Below, piece after piece: positions 13,001-20,938 of a DNA stretch of 26,042 nt. The stretch's first letter is position 1, and each line of letters starts with the position of its first letter. The notes below the pieces were generated by a model that had not been told where the DNA came from, made no database searches, and saw only the letters and a program-made list of their open reading frames with translations. Position numbers and translations under genes: made by a program. Origin of the DNA: CAZPLZ01 sp964587525 (GTDB lineage: Bacteria > Oederibacteriota > CAKKQC01); contig CAZPLZ010000018.1 of the NCBI GenBank assembly GCA_964587525.1, forward strand, positions 1 to 26,042, given 5' to 3'.

Positions 13001-13747
13001 TTACGACGATAAACGGAACTGTTTGAAGGCGGATTTCAGTTCACTGAGCAGAGGAATACCGGGGGCGGCCGGCGGGTGGGAGTTTGACTGAGGGAGCGCC
13101 CCGTACAGGAGGCTGGACCGAAAGAAGAACGCCATCAGCCGGGAAAGCATCGCGTGCTTGCCCATGGCGAAAGCCGCCAGCGGTTGGCTGGGCCGCTCGT
13201 GGAGGAGCGAGAGCAGCCGGATCATTTCCACGGGCGTACGGGTCGTGGTAATGACCTTCACGATATCACCACCCTTGGCTTTGCTCAGTTGCACGAGGGC
13301 GCGCAACCGGGTCAGGGACGGCGTGGACTGGAAATGATGGTAGGACACGATGGTGACGATGCCTTGCTTGTGCGCCGCAGCCACCACGTCGCCCAAGATC
13401 GGGCTGGACAGTTCGATATCCACCGCGTGAACGTATGGCATCAGCGATTTGAATAGGGCTTCCCGCCGCTGCTCGTCGGCCACCACACCATCTTTCTGCG
13501 CGCCGCCTTCACGTGGTGTCCGCAGCGTGGCGATCAACGGCAGGTCGCTGGTGCGCGCCGCGCGCTTCACGGCGTTCAGGATTTGGTCTTCCGGCCAATG
13601 AGCGAGATAGTCCAGCCTGAGCTCTGCGAGATCGGCACCGGAGGATTTAGCCTGGGCGAGTTGCGAAACACGCTGTGGCGTGGTGATGGCAGCGACGAGC
13701 TTGGGGCTCTCGCCGATTTTAACTCGGCCGATGCGGACAGTTGGCAT
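13001..13747 (-). CDS. aroD: Type I 3-dehydroquinate dehydratase (shikimate pathway)
   Basis: 248 residues. Type I motifs occur in order: ELRLDY (about 42-47), ATLRTPREGG (73-82), VDIEL (109-113), SYHHF with the general-base His (137/138) and DIVKV with the Schiff-base Lys164, then AMGKHAMLSR (194-203). It converts 3-dehydroquinate to 3-dehydroshikimate via an imine with Lys. Two lid features differ from the enteric enzyme as I know it: the loop normally reading APGQ is AAPGI here (Gln to Ile), and the 'GS.LTYA' segment reads RSSLLYGAL. The start is supported by AAGGCAGG 8 nt upstream. A standalone gene, convergent with hisG and divergent from a small basic ORF. Confidence 0.93.
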   Translation of the reverse strand: MPTVRIGRVKIGESPKLVAAITTPQRVSQLAQAKSSGADLAELRLDYLAHWPEDQILNAVKRAARTSDLPLIATLRTPREGGAQKDGVVADEQRREALFKSLMPYVHAVDIELSSPILGDVVAAAHKQGIVTIVSYHHFQSTPSLTRLRALVQLSKAKGGDIVKVITTTRTPVEMIRLLSLLHERPSQPLAAFAMGKHAMLSRLMAFFFRSSLLYGALPQSNSHPPAAPGIPLLSELKSAFKQFRLSS

Positions 13748-13778
13748 CTCTAATTACCTGCCTTGTGGGCGAAACTTA

Positions 13779-13794
13779 TCATGCTATAGCATGA
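13779..13794. promoter_or_regulatory. 16-bp perfect palindrome with back-to-back extended -10 elements
   Basis: TCATGCTATAGCATGA equals its own reverse complement. Each strand therefore reads TGCTATAGC, an extended -10. Rightward, TTGTGG (13763-13768) lies 16 nt upstream as a possible -35; leftward it would serve aroD with a leader of about 30 nt containing the aroD Shine-Dalgarno sequence. The symmetry could also be a repressor site. Confidence 0.5.
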
Positions 13795-13799
13795 GTGGG

Positions 13800-13907
13800 A
13801 TGGTCAAGCGCCCTCTCAAGCCGGTGACGAAGTCCGAACTCCTCCGCGCTGTCAAGGCGGCGCGGAGGTCAGGCCGCAGGAAGCGCGGCCATCGTGGAGA
13901 CGATTAG
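13800..13907 (+). CDS. Small basic protein of unknown function (35 aa)
   Basis: The ORF MVKRPLKPVTKSELLRAVKAARRSGRRKRGHRGDD runs from the ATG at 13800 to TAG at 13907; an in-frame ATG at 13791 would add three residues but lies inside the promoter palindrome. Third codon positions are mostly G or C, as in real genes of this window. It has a Lys/Ser/Glu-Leu-Leu helix followed by an Arg/Lys cluster, so it could bind nucleic acid. I recognise no family. With the -10 at 13785-13790 the ATG lies 9 nt downstream, so the mRNA could be leaderless. The rest of the 302-bp space between aroD and the next gene (13908-14049) holds only the palindrome at 14001-14036 and no convincing ORF. Confidence 0.4.
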   Translation: MVKRPLKPVTKSELLRAVKAARRSGRRKRGHRGDD

Positions 13908-14000
13908 CTTCTTACCCAGCCTCAAAGCTGCGGGCAGAATAACAGCCGGGAGGAAAGGGGTGAGGCCGACTTTCTTTGGGGGGCGAACCCCTATCCCTCA

Positions 14001-14036
14001 CGGGCCCGTTAGAGGCGTCCGCCTCTAACGGGCCCG
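14001..14036. repeat. Perfect 17-bp inverted repeat directly before a ribosome-binding site
   Basis: CGGGCCCGTTAGAGGCG, TC, then CGCCTCTAACGGGCCCG: 17 paired bases with a 2-nt centre. The 3' arm runs into AGGGAG, the probable Shine-Dalgarno sequence of the gene at 14050. It has no following T-run, so it is either a terminator-like insert for upstream transcription, a repetitive palindromic element, or an RNA hairpin that governs translation of the next gene. Confidence 0.85.
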
Positions 14037-14049
14037 AGGGAGTTTTGAA

Positions 14050-16428
14050 ATGCGCTCTAGAGTGTCGTTCAGGCTGCCACCGGGACTGGGGCTGGCCCTG
14101 TTTGCTTTCTGGGCCTTTATCATTTTGCATCAGTTTTATTTCACGAATCCGGTAGATTTCAAGCGCCTTGTCAACGTTTTCGCTCCCGTGTTGCCTCAAA
14201 GTCACTTTGCCTGGGTCCTGGTGCTGGAGCGCCTTAAGCGGGTGGCACTGGGCCACACCGTCGTCGTCCTCTGGGGTGCGGCCACACTGGGAGCTGGCCT
14301 GGTTCTGGCGCGTCTCGTCCGGGTTCCGGAGTCCGGCAACCGGGGTGAGAGGCTGGTGTTGGGCTTGGGGCTGGGGATGGCGGTCACAGTGCTGCTCTGG
14401 GTGGGTCTCGGGTTGGCAGGTCTTATGTTTCCGCTTGTGGCGTGGGGCGTGGTCGCGCTGGGTCTCCTGGTACTTTGCCGGTTGTGGAGGGACGTTTGGT
14501 GGAGGCGGGGGGGAGCTGAGCCGTCTGGCACAGGCTGGCTGCTGGCCGGGATCTCCGCTGAGATGGTGTTGTCTTTGTTCCTCCTGGTCGCGGTGGCTGC
14601 GGCCGCGTGGGGACAAGCCCGGCAGGCAGCCGGATTGCCATATATGGTGATCCTTTGGGCCTTGGTCTCACTTGGAGGATGGGTCTTCTGGTTTGTGCGG
14701 GACACCGTGCGCGCGGCTGGTCTTGAATCGGAAGGACGCATCACCCGGTGGATCATGGCCGGCCTGGCGGTTGAGGCGGCGTATGCCGTCCTGCTGCTTA
14801 CCTCTGCCTGCAACACGCCAGAGCGGTTTTATGATGCCCAGGTCTATCATCTGGCGGTCCCTGCGCTGTTCGCCATGCACCACAAGATCATTGGGCTGCC
14901 CAACCTGCTGCACGCGTCGTTTCCCCTGGGGATGCAGATCCTCTACGGCTGGCAGTGGTTGCTGGGGGGGGAACCGGTTGTCCGCGCCTGGCGGCCGTGG
15001 CTGTTCTGCCTGATCGTCTGGCTCATCTGGCGTCTGGGGGTCCGTGAGGGCCGGTCGCAGGCCGGGTTCGTGGCCGCCTGTACCTTTGCCGCCTGCCCGT
15101 TGCTGCTCTTGAACGCCATGCAGACCAGTGTGGATATCGAGGTGTGCTTTCTTATTCTCCTGGCGTGTCTGGCGGCGCGGGAAGCCCGTCAGGGGCCGCC
15201 ATCCTGGAACGCGCGCTGCGCCATCCTCACCGGTGCCGCCTTGGCCATGAAATACACCGCTGTGTTCTGGATCCCATGGCTCATCTGGCTGTCCGCTGGG
15301 CTAAACCGCCGGCGTCTCCTCGTCTTCGGTGGTCTCGTGGCCTGCTGGATGTTGCCCTGGTTTGCACGAAACGCCGCCGTCGTGGGCAACCCGGTCTATC
15401 CCTATGCGACCCAGATTTTCAGCCAAGGCCGGCAGTGGGATCCGCCCCGGCAGAAGCGATTCCTGGAGCAATCCTCCTCGTATGCGGTGGAGAAGAAGGC
15501 TGACCTGCTCCTCCTCCCCTGGGTGCTCAGCAAAGGGAATACCAGCGAAACGTTCGTGGGCCCTTCGCTGCTGCTCTTTGCGCCGATGGTCCTTCTCAAC
15601 CTTCCTGCTGCCATGCCCATACGGGTGTACGGCGCGGTAGCTGGGTTGTCGCTGGGGCTGTGGGTGGTGGGTACGCACATTCACCGGTTCCTGCTGGCGA
15701 CCTGGGCCCTGCTGGGGTTGCTGGTGGCCTGGGTGCTGTGGGATGTGGGGCAAGCACGGCCCTGGGTCCGGCAGGCCGGGTTGCTGTTGCTCTTCATCGT
15801 GGGCTTCGCGAACCTCGCGGCTCAGACGATCCTGTGGCGCAAGTACTTTGACCCCGTCGAAGTGCTGGCTGGCCGGGAATCTCGCAGAGAATTTCTCAGC
15901 CGCAAGATGCTCAATTCGTATCACGCAGCCGTGGTAAGGGCTGACTCCTGGTTGACCAGGCACGACAGGTTGCTCGTCGTGGGGGAGACCCGCGGGCTGT
16001 ATTGGCCTGTGCCGTTCATCAATCACAGTGTGTACGATCGTCAAGTGTTTGAAGAAATCATCTGGGATTCCGCCGATGCCGCCCAGGCAGCCAAGCGGCT
16101 TAAGCAGCGGGGGGTGACCCATCTGTTCTTCAATCACGCAGAAACCTCTAGGATGAAGTTCCGATACGACTATCCCATGCTCGAATTTGATGATAGGCAA
16201 CAGGCGGTGATTCAGGGGTTGTGGGACCGGTGGATGAAGAAGCGGTTCAGCCTCCTCAACCGGCTTTCGCTGTATCAATTACTGCCTAAGCCGCGTCCGG
16301 CCCCCGCCGGCCCGCCACTGCCCTTAAGCTTTGATGCGTTCACGCTGCGCAGGACATTCGAAGGATATACCGAGGTGACATGGGAAGGAGACGCCCAGAT
16401 TCAAGCCACCAAAGTGGTGAACCCATGA
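14050..16428 (+). CDS. Large polytopic membrane protein, GT-C-like glycosyltransferase candidate
   Basis: 792 residues with many hydrophobic helices. The first lumenal-loop-like segment after the N-terminal bundle reads FYDAQVYHLAVPALFAMHHKI, with Asp262 followed by YHL..P; further on come FPLGMQILY, VDIEVCF, MKYTAVF and RN..VVGNPVYPY (about 439-450). A D..VYHL.(V/D)P loop and a GNPVYPY loop are what I expect of the ArnT/PMT-like family that uses polyprenyl-phosphate sugars, so this is a GT-C-fold candidate, but family assignment is from pattern memory. The soluble C-terminus (from about 640: VVGETRGLYWP, then RLKQRGVTHLFFN) recurs in the next gene. The RBS AGGGAG abuts a palindrome. The stop overlaps the next start (ATGA). 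Confidence 0.8.
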   Translation: MRSRVSFRLPPGLGLALFAFWAFIILHQFYFTNPVDFKRLVNVFAPVLPQSHFAWVLVLERLKRVALGHTVVVLWGAATLGAGLVLARLVRVPESGNRGERLVLGLGLGMAVTVLLWVGLGLAGLMFPLVAWGVVALGLLVLCRLWRDVWWRRGGAEPSGTGWLLAGISAEMVLSLFLLVAVAAAAWGQARQAAGLPYMVILWALVSLGGWVFWFVRDTVRAAGLESEGRITRWIMAGLAVEAAYAVLLLTSACNTPERFYDAQVYHLAVPALFAMHHKIIGLPNLLHASFPLGMQILYGWQWLLGGEPVVRAWRPWLFCLIVWLIWRLGVREGRSQAGFVAACTFAACPLLLLNAMQTSVDIEVCFLILLACLAAREARQGPPSWNARCAILTGAALAMKYTAVFWIPWLIWLSAGLNRRRLLVFGGLVACWMLPWFARNAAVVGNPVYPYATQIFSQGRQWDPPRQKRFLEQSSSYAVEKKADLLLLPWVLSKGNTSETFVGPSLLLFAPMVLLNLPAAMPIRVYGAVAGLSLGLWVVGTHIHRFLLATWALLGLLVAWVLWDVGQARPWVRQAGLLLLFIVGFANLAAQTILWRKYFDPVEVLAGRESRREFLSRKMLNSYHAAVVRADSWLTRHDRLLVVGETRGLYWPVPFINHSVYDRQVFEEIIWDSADAAQAAKRLKQRGVTHLFFNHAETSRMKFRYDYPMLEFDDRQQAVIQGLWDRWMKKRFSLLNRLSLYQLLPKPRPAPAGPPLPLSFDAFTLRRTFEGYTEVTWEGDAQIQATKVVNP

Positions 16429-19091
16429 AGCCTCAAGACACCCCCGTAGGTCCAAAACCCTGGGGAGGGTGGGGATTCCTTGTGGGAGGCCTTGCGATCT
16501 GGAGCTTCCTGGTCCTGCAAAGCCACGTGAGCGATCTGGGTATCAAAGAGCCGTTCAGGATATTGGGGGATCAATACAGCTTCGCTCAGTACCGGGGGAT
16601 CGGCTCCGTAGGCGAGCTGGCGGCCGTCTGGGGGCGGCACGTCTGGCATCTGATTCTGGCTGTGGCCATCGCTGCGGCGGCGCTTGGGTGGGGCCTTTCG
16701 GCGATGGCGCTGCTGAGGCTCAGCTATCCAAGCCGGGGGTTGCGCGAGTTGCTTTCGCTTGGCGCCGGATTTTCTCTCCTGGGCCTGGCCATGCTGGGCG
16801 GCGGTCTGGTGGGGCTGTGGTACGCGGGATGGCCTGCGGCCTGGATTGTCCTGGGAGCGACCCGGTTGTGGAAAGAGCGTGGTTCATTGCGCGCGCTGGT
16901 GCCTCCGCCTGCGGGGTCTTGGGGCGTTAAGGCCATTGCGGCGATGGCGCTGGCCGCCGCAGGTCTCATCCTGGCGGTGGGGCTGGCCCCCGAAGCGTTT
17001 TACGACTCCCTGGTGTATCATCTTGCGGATCCGTTCAACTGGGCCAAAATTCACAAGGTGACCTTCCTGCCATACAACTTTTTCTCCAACTTCCCCTTCA
17101 CCTTCGAGATGCTCTTCAGTATCGGCGTGCTGTTCGGCCACGATTCCATCGCCCGGCTGACGCATGTGGCGGTCAGTTTCACGGCTGCGGGCTTGGTGGG
17201 CTGGATGGCGGCGTGGATTGGGGGTGGGGCCGGGGCTGGCTGGATTGCGGCCGCGATCTATCTGACCACCCCGTTGATCGCCAGCAGCGCCTGGATGACC
17301 GGCATTGACGCCGGGCTGGTGCTCTACGAGATGGCTGCCGTCCTGGGGGTGGTGCTCTGGTGGACCCAGCGCCAGGACCATGTGAAGCGGTTACGAGGAG
17401 AGCCGCACTGGCTCCTGCTGGCTGCGGTGTTCGGCGGGCTGGGCATGGGGGTCAAATACACGCTGGGTCTGACCGTGGGGCTGCTTGCGCTGGGCATCGC
17501 CTTGCGGGTGGCGGCGCCAGACAGCCGCCAGGCGTTGCGCACTTGGCTCTGGATCATTCTGGCGCTGCTTCTCCCATGGACCATCAGCAATATCAAGGAA
17601 ATACGGGAAGCCGCTGGACTGGCCGCTTGGGCCAAGCCAGCTCTGGTCCTGTACGCAGCCGCTGGCCTGGCAGGTTTGGGATGGCTCATCCGGCGATGGG
17701 GATTCAAGCCGTCATGGCGTGGGGTCTGGCGCGCTGCAGTCTTCGGTGCGGTGGTGTGGGTCTTTGTCTCTCCGTGGAACGCTAAGAGCTGGCTCCTTAC
17801 CCACAACCCAGTGTATCCTTTCGCGTTTAACGTGATCGAGAGCTTCCACATCTCCCCTCCCCGAATGACCTATCAGATGGGGGAGTTCCGGGAGTACGAG
17901 TGGCGCCCGCTGAAAGAGTGGCTCTTCTATCCCTGGCATCTCACCAAGATCGCTGGTTTTTCGAACAACTCGGCCTGCGGTGGCCTGTTTCTGGCCATGC
18001 TGCCGCTCCTGCTGGTCTTTCGCGGGGTGGACCTCCGGATCAAGCTGCTGGGGATAACGGTCCTGGGCCGTTACTTGATCTGGAGCAATCTGTCGAACAT
18101 CATCCGGTATTTCGCGCCAGGCCTGGCGCTACTCGGCGTGTTGATCGGGGTGTATCTGAACCACCTGTGCGCACAGCGGAAAATGGCGCGCGGTGCCGGG
18201 CTGCTCGCGGTGGGTGCGTTTTCTAGTGTGAACCTGTTCGGTCTGCTGCTGATCGCGCAGACCACCATGGGGTTCCTGGGTGTCGTACTAGGGCTGGAGA
18301 AGGAACGCGATTTCTTTCTTCGGGAACGCCCCTCGTATCCGTGCCCGCCCTATGCTGCATGCGAGGCCATGAACCGCGGCCTGCCTGGGAAGGCGGGGGT
18401 GCTCTACGTGGGAGAGGCCAGGGGATCGTTTTATCAGGGGAGGCTCGTCGCGGCCACCGTCTTCGATTTTCCGGTTCTGCTGTCAGTCTGCGCCGAATCT
18501 GCAAATCCGGCAGATGTCAACCGGAGGTTGAAGCAGTTTGGCCTCTCCCATGTGTTCTTCAACGGGATCGAGGCGCGGCGCACCGTGGGGTACCGGCAAC
18601 TTGACCAGCCAACGGATCGCACCCAGGAACTGTTTGAGCGCTGGTGGGGTGACCACCTGCAGCTTACCTGGAAAGCCGGGTGGCTCGAAGTGTACGAGAT
18701 CGTGCCGGCGGGAGTGCGTGAGCGCACCGCGGCGCTCAAGCTCGTGCACGCTCCGGAATACCAGGCGCTGACCAGCCTGGACCGGAAGGCCATGGTGGCG
18801 CTGCAGCGAAGGCGCCTGGAAGAGGCCGAGGCCAGTGCACGCGCGCTGGTGCTCAGAGCCCCCAGGGTGGCCAGGGCGCACGAGGCGCTGGCAGAGGTGC
18901 TGTCTTACCGGGGTCAGAACCAGGAGGCACTGGAGGAGTTCCGCAAGGCGCAGGCCCTGGGGCTGGTGTCTTCCCAGGTGCATTACAACATGTCGTTGCT
19001 CCTGCGCCGGCTGGGCCGCGAATCAGAAGCCGCGCGAGAGTATCAAAAGTCGGTGGAGGTGCGTACGCGCTATTCGAGACTTGGCAAGTAA
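16425..19091 (+). CDS. GT-C-like membrane protein with C-terminal TPR repeats (paralogue of preceding gene)
   Basis: 888 residues from the ATG at 16425, which overlaps the previous stop; an upstream in-frame ATG at 16380 is rejected because it lies inside the previous gene. Many helices; the loop FYDSLVYHLADPFNW (Asp194) and MGVKYTLGL match the preceding gene position for position, as does HNPVYPFAFN. The soluble part after the last helix (LYVGEARGSFYQG from about 660, RLKQFGLSHVFFN) is again homologous. The last about 115 residues form TPR-like helices (RRRLEEAEASARALVLRAP, ALAEVLSYRGQNQEALEEF, MSLLLRRLGRESEAAREYQK), absent from the first paralogue. Probably a sugar- or glycan-transferring membrane enzyme whose TPRs recruit a partner. 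No terminator is visible before the NUDIX gene 97 bp on. Confidence 0.8.
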   Translation: MKPQDTPVGPKPWGGWGFLVGGLAIWSFLVLQSHVSDLGIKEPFRILGDQYSFAQYRGIGSVGELAAVWGRHVWHLILAVAIAAAALGWGLSAMALLRLSYPSRGLRELLSLGAGFSLLGLAMLGGGLVGLWYAGWPAAWIVLGATRLWKERGSLRALVPPPAGSWGVKAIAAMALAAAGLILAVGLAPEAFYDSLVYHLADPFNWAKIHKVTFLPYNFFSNFPFTFEMLFSIGVLFGHDSIARLTHVAVSFTAAGLVGWMAAWIGGGAGAGWIAAAIYLTTPLIASSAWMTGIDAGLVLYEMAAVLGVVLWWTQRQDHVKRLRGEPHWLLLAAVFGGLGMGVKYTLGLTVGLLALGIALRVAAPDSRQALRTWLWIILALLLPWTISNIKEIREAAGLAAWAKPALVLYAAAGLAGLGWLIRRWGFKPSWRGVWRAAVFGAVVWVFVSPWNAKSWLLTHNPVYPFAFNVIESFHISPPRMTYQMGEFREYEWRPLKEWLFYPWHLTKIAGFSNNSACGGLFLAMLPLLLVFRGVDLRIKLLGITVLGRYLIWSNLSNIIRYFAPGLALLGVLIGVYLNHLCAQRKMARGAGLLAVGAFSSVNLFGLLLIAQTTMGFLGVVLGLEKERDFFLRERPSYPCPPYAACEAMNRGLPGKAGVLYVGEARGSFYQGRLVAATVFDFPVLLSVCAESANPADVNRRLKQFGLSHVFFNGIEARRTVGYRQLDQPTDRTQELFERWWGDHLQLTWKAGWLEVYEIVPAGVRERTAALKLVHAPEYQALTSLDRKAMVALQRRRLEEAEASARALVLRAPRVARAHEALAEVLSYRGQNQEALEEFRKAQALGLVSSQVHYNMSLLLRRLGRESEAAREYQKSVEVRTRYSRLGK

Positions 19092-19104
19092 TGCAATTGT
19101 ATAG

Positions 19105-19132
19105 TTACATCGCAAAAGATTCTCGCTATTAT
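19105..19132 (+). promoter_or_regulatory. Possible promoter for the sugar cluster
   Basis: TATTAT at 19127-19132 is a fair -10; TTACAT 16 nt upstream is a poor -35. It lies in the AT-richer 97-bp gap before the NUDIX gene, the only sizeable gap before the run of nucleotide-sugar genes. Confidence 0.3.
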
Positions 19133-19151
19133 GCAGTTGCGGGCGTAAAAC

Positions 19152-19175
19152 TTAAGATCGGCTCGCGATTCTTAA
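19152..19175 (+). promoter_or_regulatory. Imperfect inverted repeat touching the NUDIX gene ribosome-binding site
   Basis: TTAAGATCG, loop GCTCG, CGATTCTTAA: nine paired bases with one bulged base. It ends just before AAGGGG, the Shine-Dalgarno sequence 8 nt or so upstream of the ATG at 19189. Either an operator or a hairpin affecting translation. Confidence 0.4.
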
Positions 19176-19188
19176 AAGGGGCGTTACC

Positions 19189-19719
19189 ATGAACCGTGTG
19201 ATTAACAGCAGCATAGCTTTCTCCACACCTTGGTTTGACATTGTATCGAAAACTATCGAAGGCGAAAAATCTCCCTACTATGTCCTTCAGACTCTCGACT
19301 ACGTGAGTATTCTTGCAACCACCATCGAAGGACAGGTGCTGCTGGTCAAACAGTACCGTCCGGTCGTGGAACATGTTACGCTTGAACTCCCCAGCGGGCA
19401 CATAGACAATGGCGAGTCGCCGGAGCAAGCAGCCAGGCGTGAACTACTGGAAGAGACAGGGTACCAGGTTCAAGAGTTAGAGCTTCTCGGAACCCTTGCA
19501 CCGGATGTAGGCCGCCTGGGCAACCGGTTGTGGTGCTTTTTTGCGCCAAGGGTGATGCCTGCCGCCCGTGCGTTGTTATCAGATAAAGGGGAGATTGAAG
19601 TCGTGCACTGCAGCCCGGCACAGTTGTCAAAGCATATTCAGGATGGACAGTTCAATCACGCGCTCAACCTCGCCGCGATCCTGCTCGCGGTGAGGCAAGG
19701 AAGCTGGCAGTTCACGTAG
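19189..19719 (+). CDS. NUDIX hydrolase, ADP-ribose/nucleotide-sugar pyrophosphatase-like
   Basis: 176 residues. The Nudix box fits the consensus exactly at residues 70-92: Gly70, Glu76, Arg84-Glu85, Glu88-Glu89, Gly91-Tyr92 (GHIDNGESPEQAARRELLEE). LLVKQYRPVVEHVTLELPSG just before it is characteristic of the ADP-ribose pyrophosphatase subgroup, which hydrolyses ADP-ribose or nucleotide sugars. It stands at the head of the nucleotide-sugar cluster and abuts the dehydrogenase (stop TAG directly followed by ATG), so it may remove an unwanted nucleotide sugar or supply a sugar phosphate. The gene is visibly AT-richer than its upstream neighbours: bases 19261-19320 are 28 of 60 G+C, against 42 of 60 for 17221-17280. 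The start has a good AGGGG. Confidence 0.88.
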   Translation: MNRVINSSIAFSTPWFDIVSKTIEGEKSPYYVLQTLDYVSILATTIEGQVLLVKQYRPVVEHVTLELPSGHIDNGESPEQAARRELLEETGYQVQELELLGTLAPDVGRLGNRLWCFFAPRVMPAARALLSDKGEIEVVHCSPAQLSKHIQDGQFNHALNLAAILLAVRQGSWQFT

Positions 19720-20919
19720 ATGAATACCGCAGATATTTGTGTCGTTGGCGGCGCGGGGCATGTTGGGTTGCCGCTGGCGATTGTGTTTGCCACGCGTGGT
19801 CAGCGTGTCTTGATCTACGACATCGATACAAGCGCACTCGAGAGCATCGGCCAGGGGAACATGCCGTTCATGGATCGGGGGGCTGAGGGTCTGCTCAAGG
19901 AAGTTCTTGCAAGGGACACCCTCAAGCTGACCAACGATCCGGCAAGCTTGGCCGGTGTCCCCACCATCATGATCACGATCGGCACCCCGATCGATGAATT
20001 TCACAGTCCGACGCTCAAGTTGATCAAAGCTTGTATCGATGAACTGTTTCCGTTTCTTTCGGACGAGCAGCTCATGATCATCAGGTCCAGCGTATATCCC
20101 GGCGTGACGGATTGGGTCTCGAAGTCCTTATGGTCGAAGGGCAAGCGGGTCAAGGTTTCTTTCTGTCCGGAGCGGATCGTGCAGGGCCACGCAATCGAGG
20201 AGCTCACCAAACTCCCCCAAATTGTGAGCGGCACCACGCCTGAAGCGGAGCATGCCGCCGCCAGGGTGTTCGGACTGCTTACCAAGGACATTGTGCGGCT
20301 GAAGCCCATTGAGGCCGAGTTTGCCAAATTGTTCTGCAACGCTTACCGCTACATCGAATTTGCGATCGCGAACCAGTTTTATATGATGACAACTTCTGCG
20401 GGGGTGGATTACTATCGGGTGTTGAACGGGCTGAAGGAAAACTATTCCCGGGCGGGCCATATCCCTCGTGCCGGGCTGACGGCTGGTCCCTGCCTGTTTA
20501 AGGATACCGCGCAGTTGAGCGCCTTTTTTCGAAACCAGTTCAGCCTGGGCCATGCCGCGATGCTCGTCAATGAAGGTTTGCCCTTATTCATTCTGGACAA
20601 CCTTCGCCAAACGCACCGATTGGAAACCCTGACCGTGGGCCTGCTCGGCATGGCCTTCAAGGCCGACAATGATGACCCGCGCTCGTCGCTGAGTTATAAA
20701 CTGAAGAAAATTCTAGCCTTTCATGCGAAAGCGGTGCTGACGACCGACCCGTACGTGAAGGACGACCCTGGGATTCTCCCCCTGGAGGAGGTCGTGGGCC
20801 GGTCCGATATCCTCATTCTGTGTGCTCCCCATAGCGCTTACCGAAACCTTAAGGTGGATGGCAAAATCGTGGTCGACATTTGGAATTTCTTTGACCGAGG
20901 TGCATCGTCACGCTCATGA
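19720..20919 (+). CDS. Nucleotide-sugar 6-dehydrogenase, WecC-like (UDP-ManNAc/UDP-GlcNAc type)
   Basis: 399 residues. Rossmann motif VVGGAGHVGLPLA (about 8-20); TIGTPID; IRSSVYPGVTD; SFCPERIVQGHAIEEL, which resembles the CPER..PG...EL signature of the WecC/WbpA branch; FAKLFCNAYRYIEFAIANQ with Lys203 and Asn207; catalytic Cys258 in AGPCLFKDT; and the C-terminal lobe GMAFKADNDDPRSSLSYKL. These enzymes oxidise the C6 hydroxyl of a UDP-N-acetylhexosamine twice with NAD+ to give the uronic acid. Starts immediately after the NUDIX stop. In the context of the next genes it should provide a UDP-N-acetyl-hexosaminuronate or similar sugar; the exact substrate cannot be read from sequence. Confidence 0.9.
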   Translation: MNTADICVVGGAGHVGLPLAIVFATRGQRVLIYDIDTSALESIGQGNMPFMDRGAEGLLKEVLARDTLKLTNDPASLAGVPTIMITIGTPIDEFHSPTLKLIKACIDELFPFLSDEQLMIIRSSVYPGVTDWVSKSLWSKGKRVKVSFCPERIVQGHAIEELTKLPQIVSGTTPEAEHAAARVFGLLTKDIVRLKPIEAEFAKLFCNAYRYIEFAIANQFYMMTTSAGVDYYRVLNGLKENYSRAGHIPRAGLTAGPCLFKDTAQLSAFFRNQFSLGHAAMLVNEGLPLFILDNLRQTHRLETLTVGLLGMAFKADNDDPRSSLSYKLKKILAFHAKAVLTTDPYVKDDPGILPLEEVVGRSDILILCAPHSAYRNLKVDGKIVVDIWNFFDRGASSRS

Positions 20920-20938
20920 ACGTGGTCCAGCATACGTG

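Noticed and set aside
13791..13907. Small basic ORF as half of a toxin-antitoxin pair with the palindrome as operator
   Set aside because: There is no partner gene beside it: the next gene is a membrane protein and the other neighbour is aroD. Nothing in the 35 residues matches a known antitoxin.
13912..14616. 234-codon leftward ORF before and across the first membrane GT-like gene
   Set aside because: Low-complexity Pro/Gln/Arg/His translation antisense to clear membrane helices.
15301..16278. 325-codon leftward ORF antisense to the membrane GT-like gene
   Set aside because: Its translation is Pro/Gln/His-rich with no motif; the sense strand has conserved GT-like features.
20822..20938. 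Upstream start for the Gfo/Idh/MocA gene
   Set aside because: The extra codons lie within the dehydrogenase gene in another frame and precede the normal N-terminal Rossmann strand.
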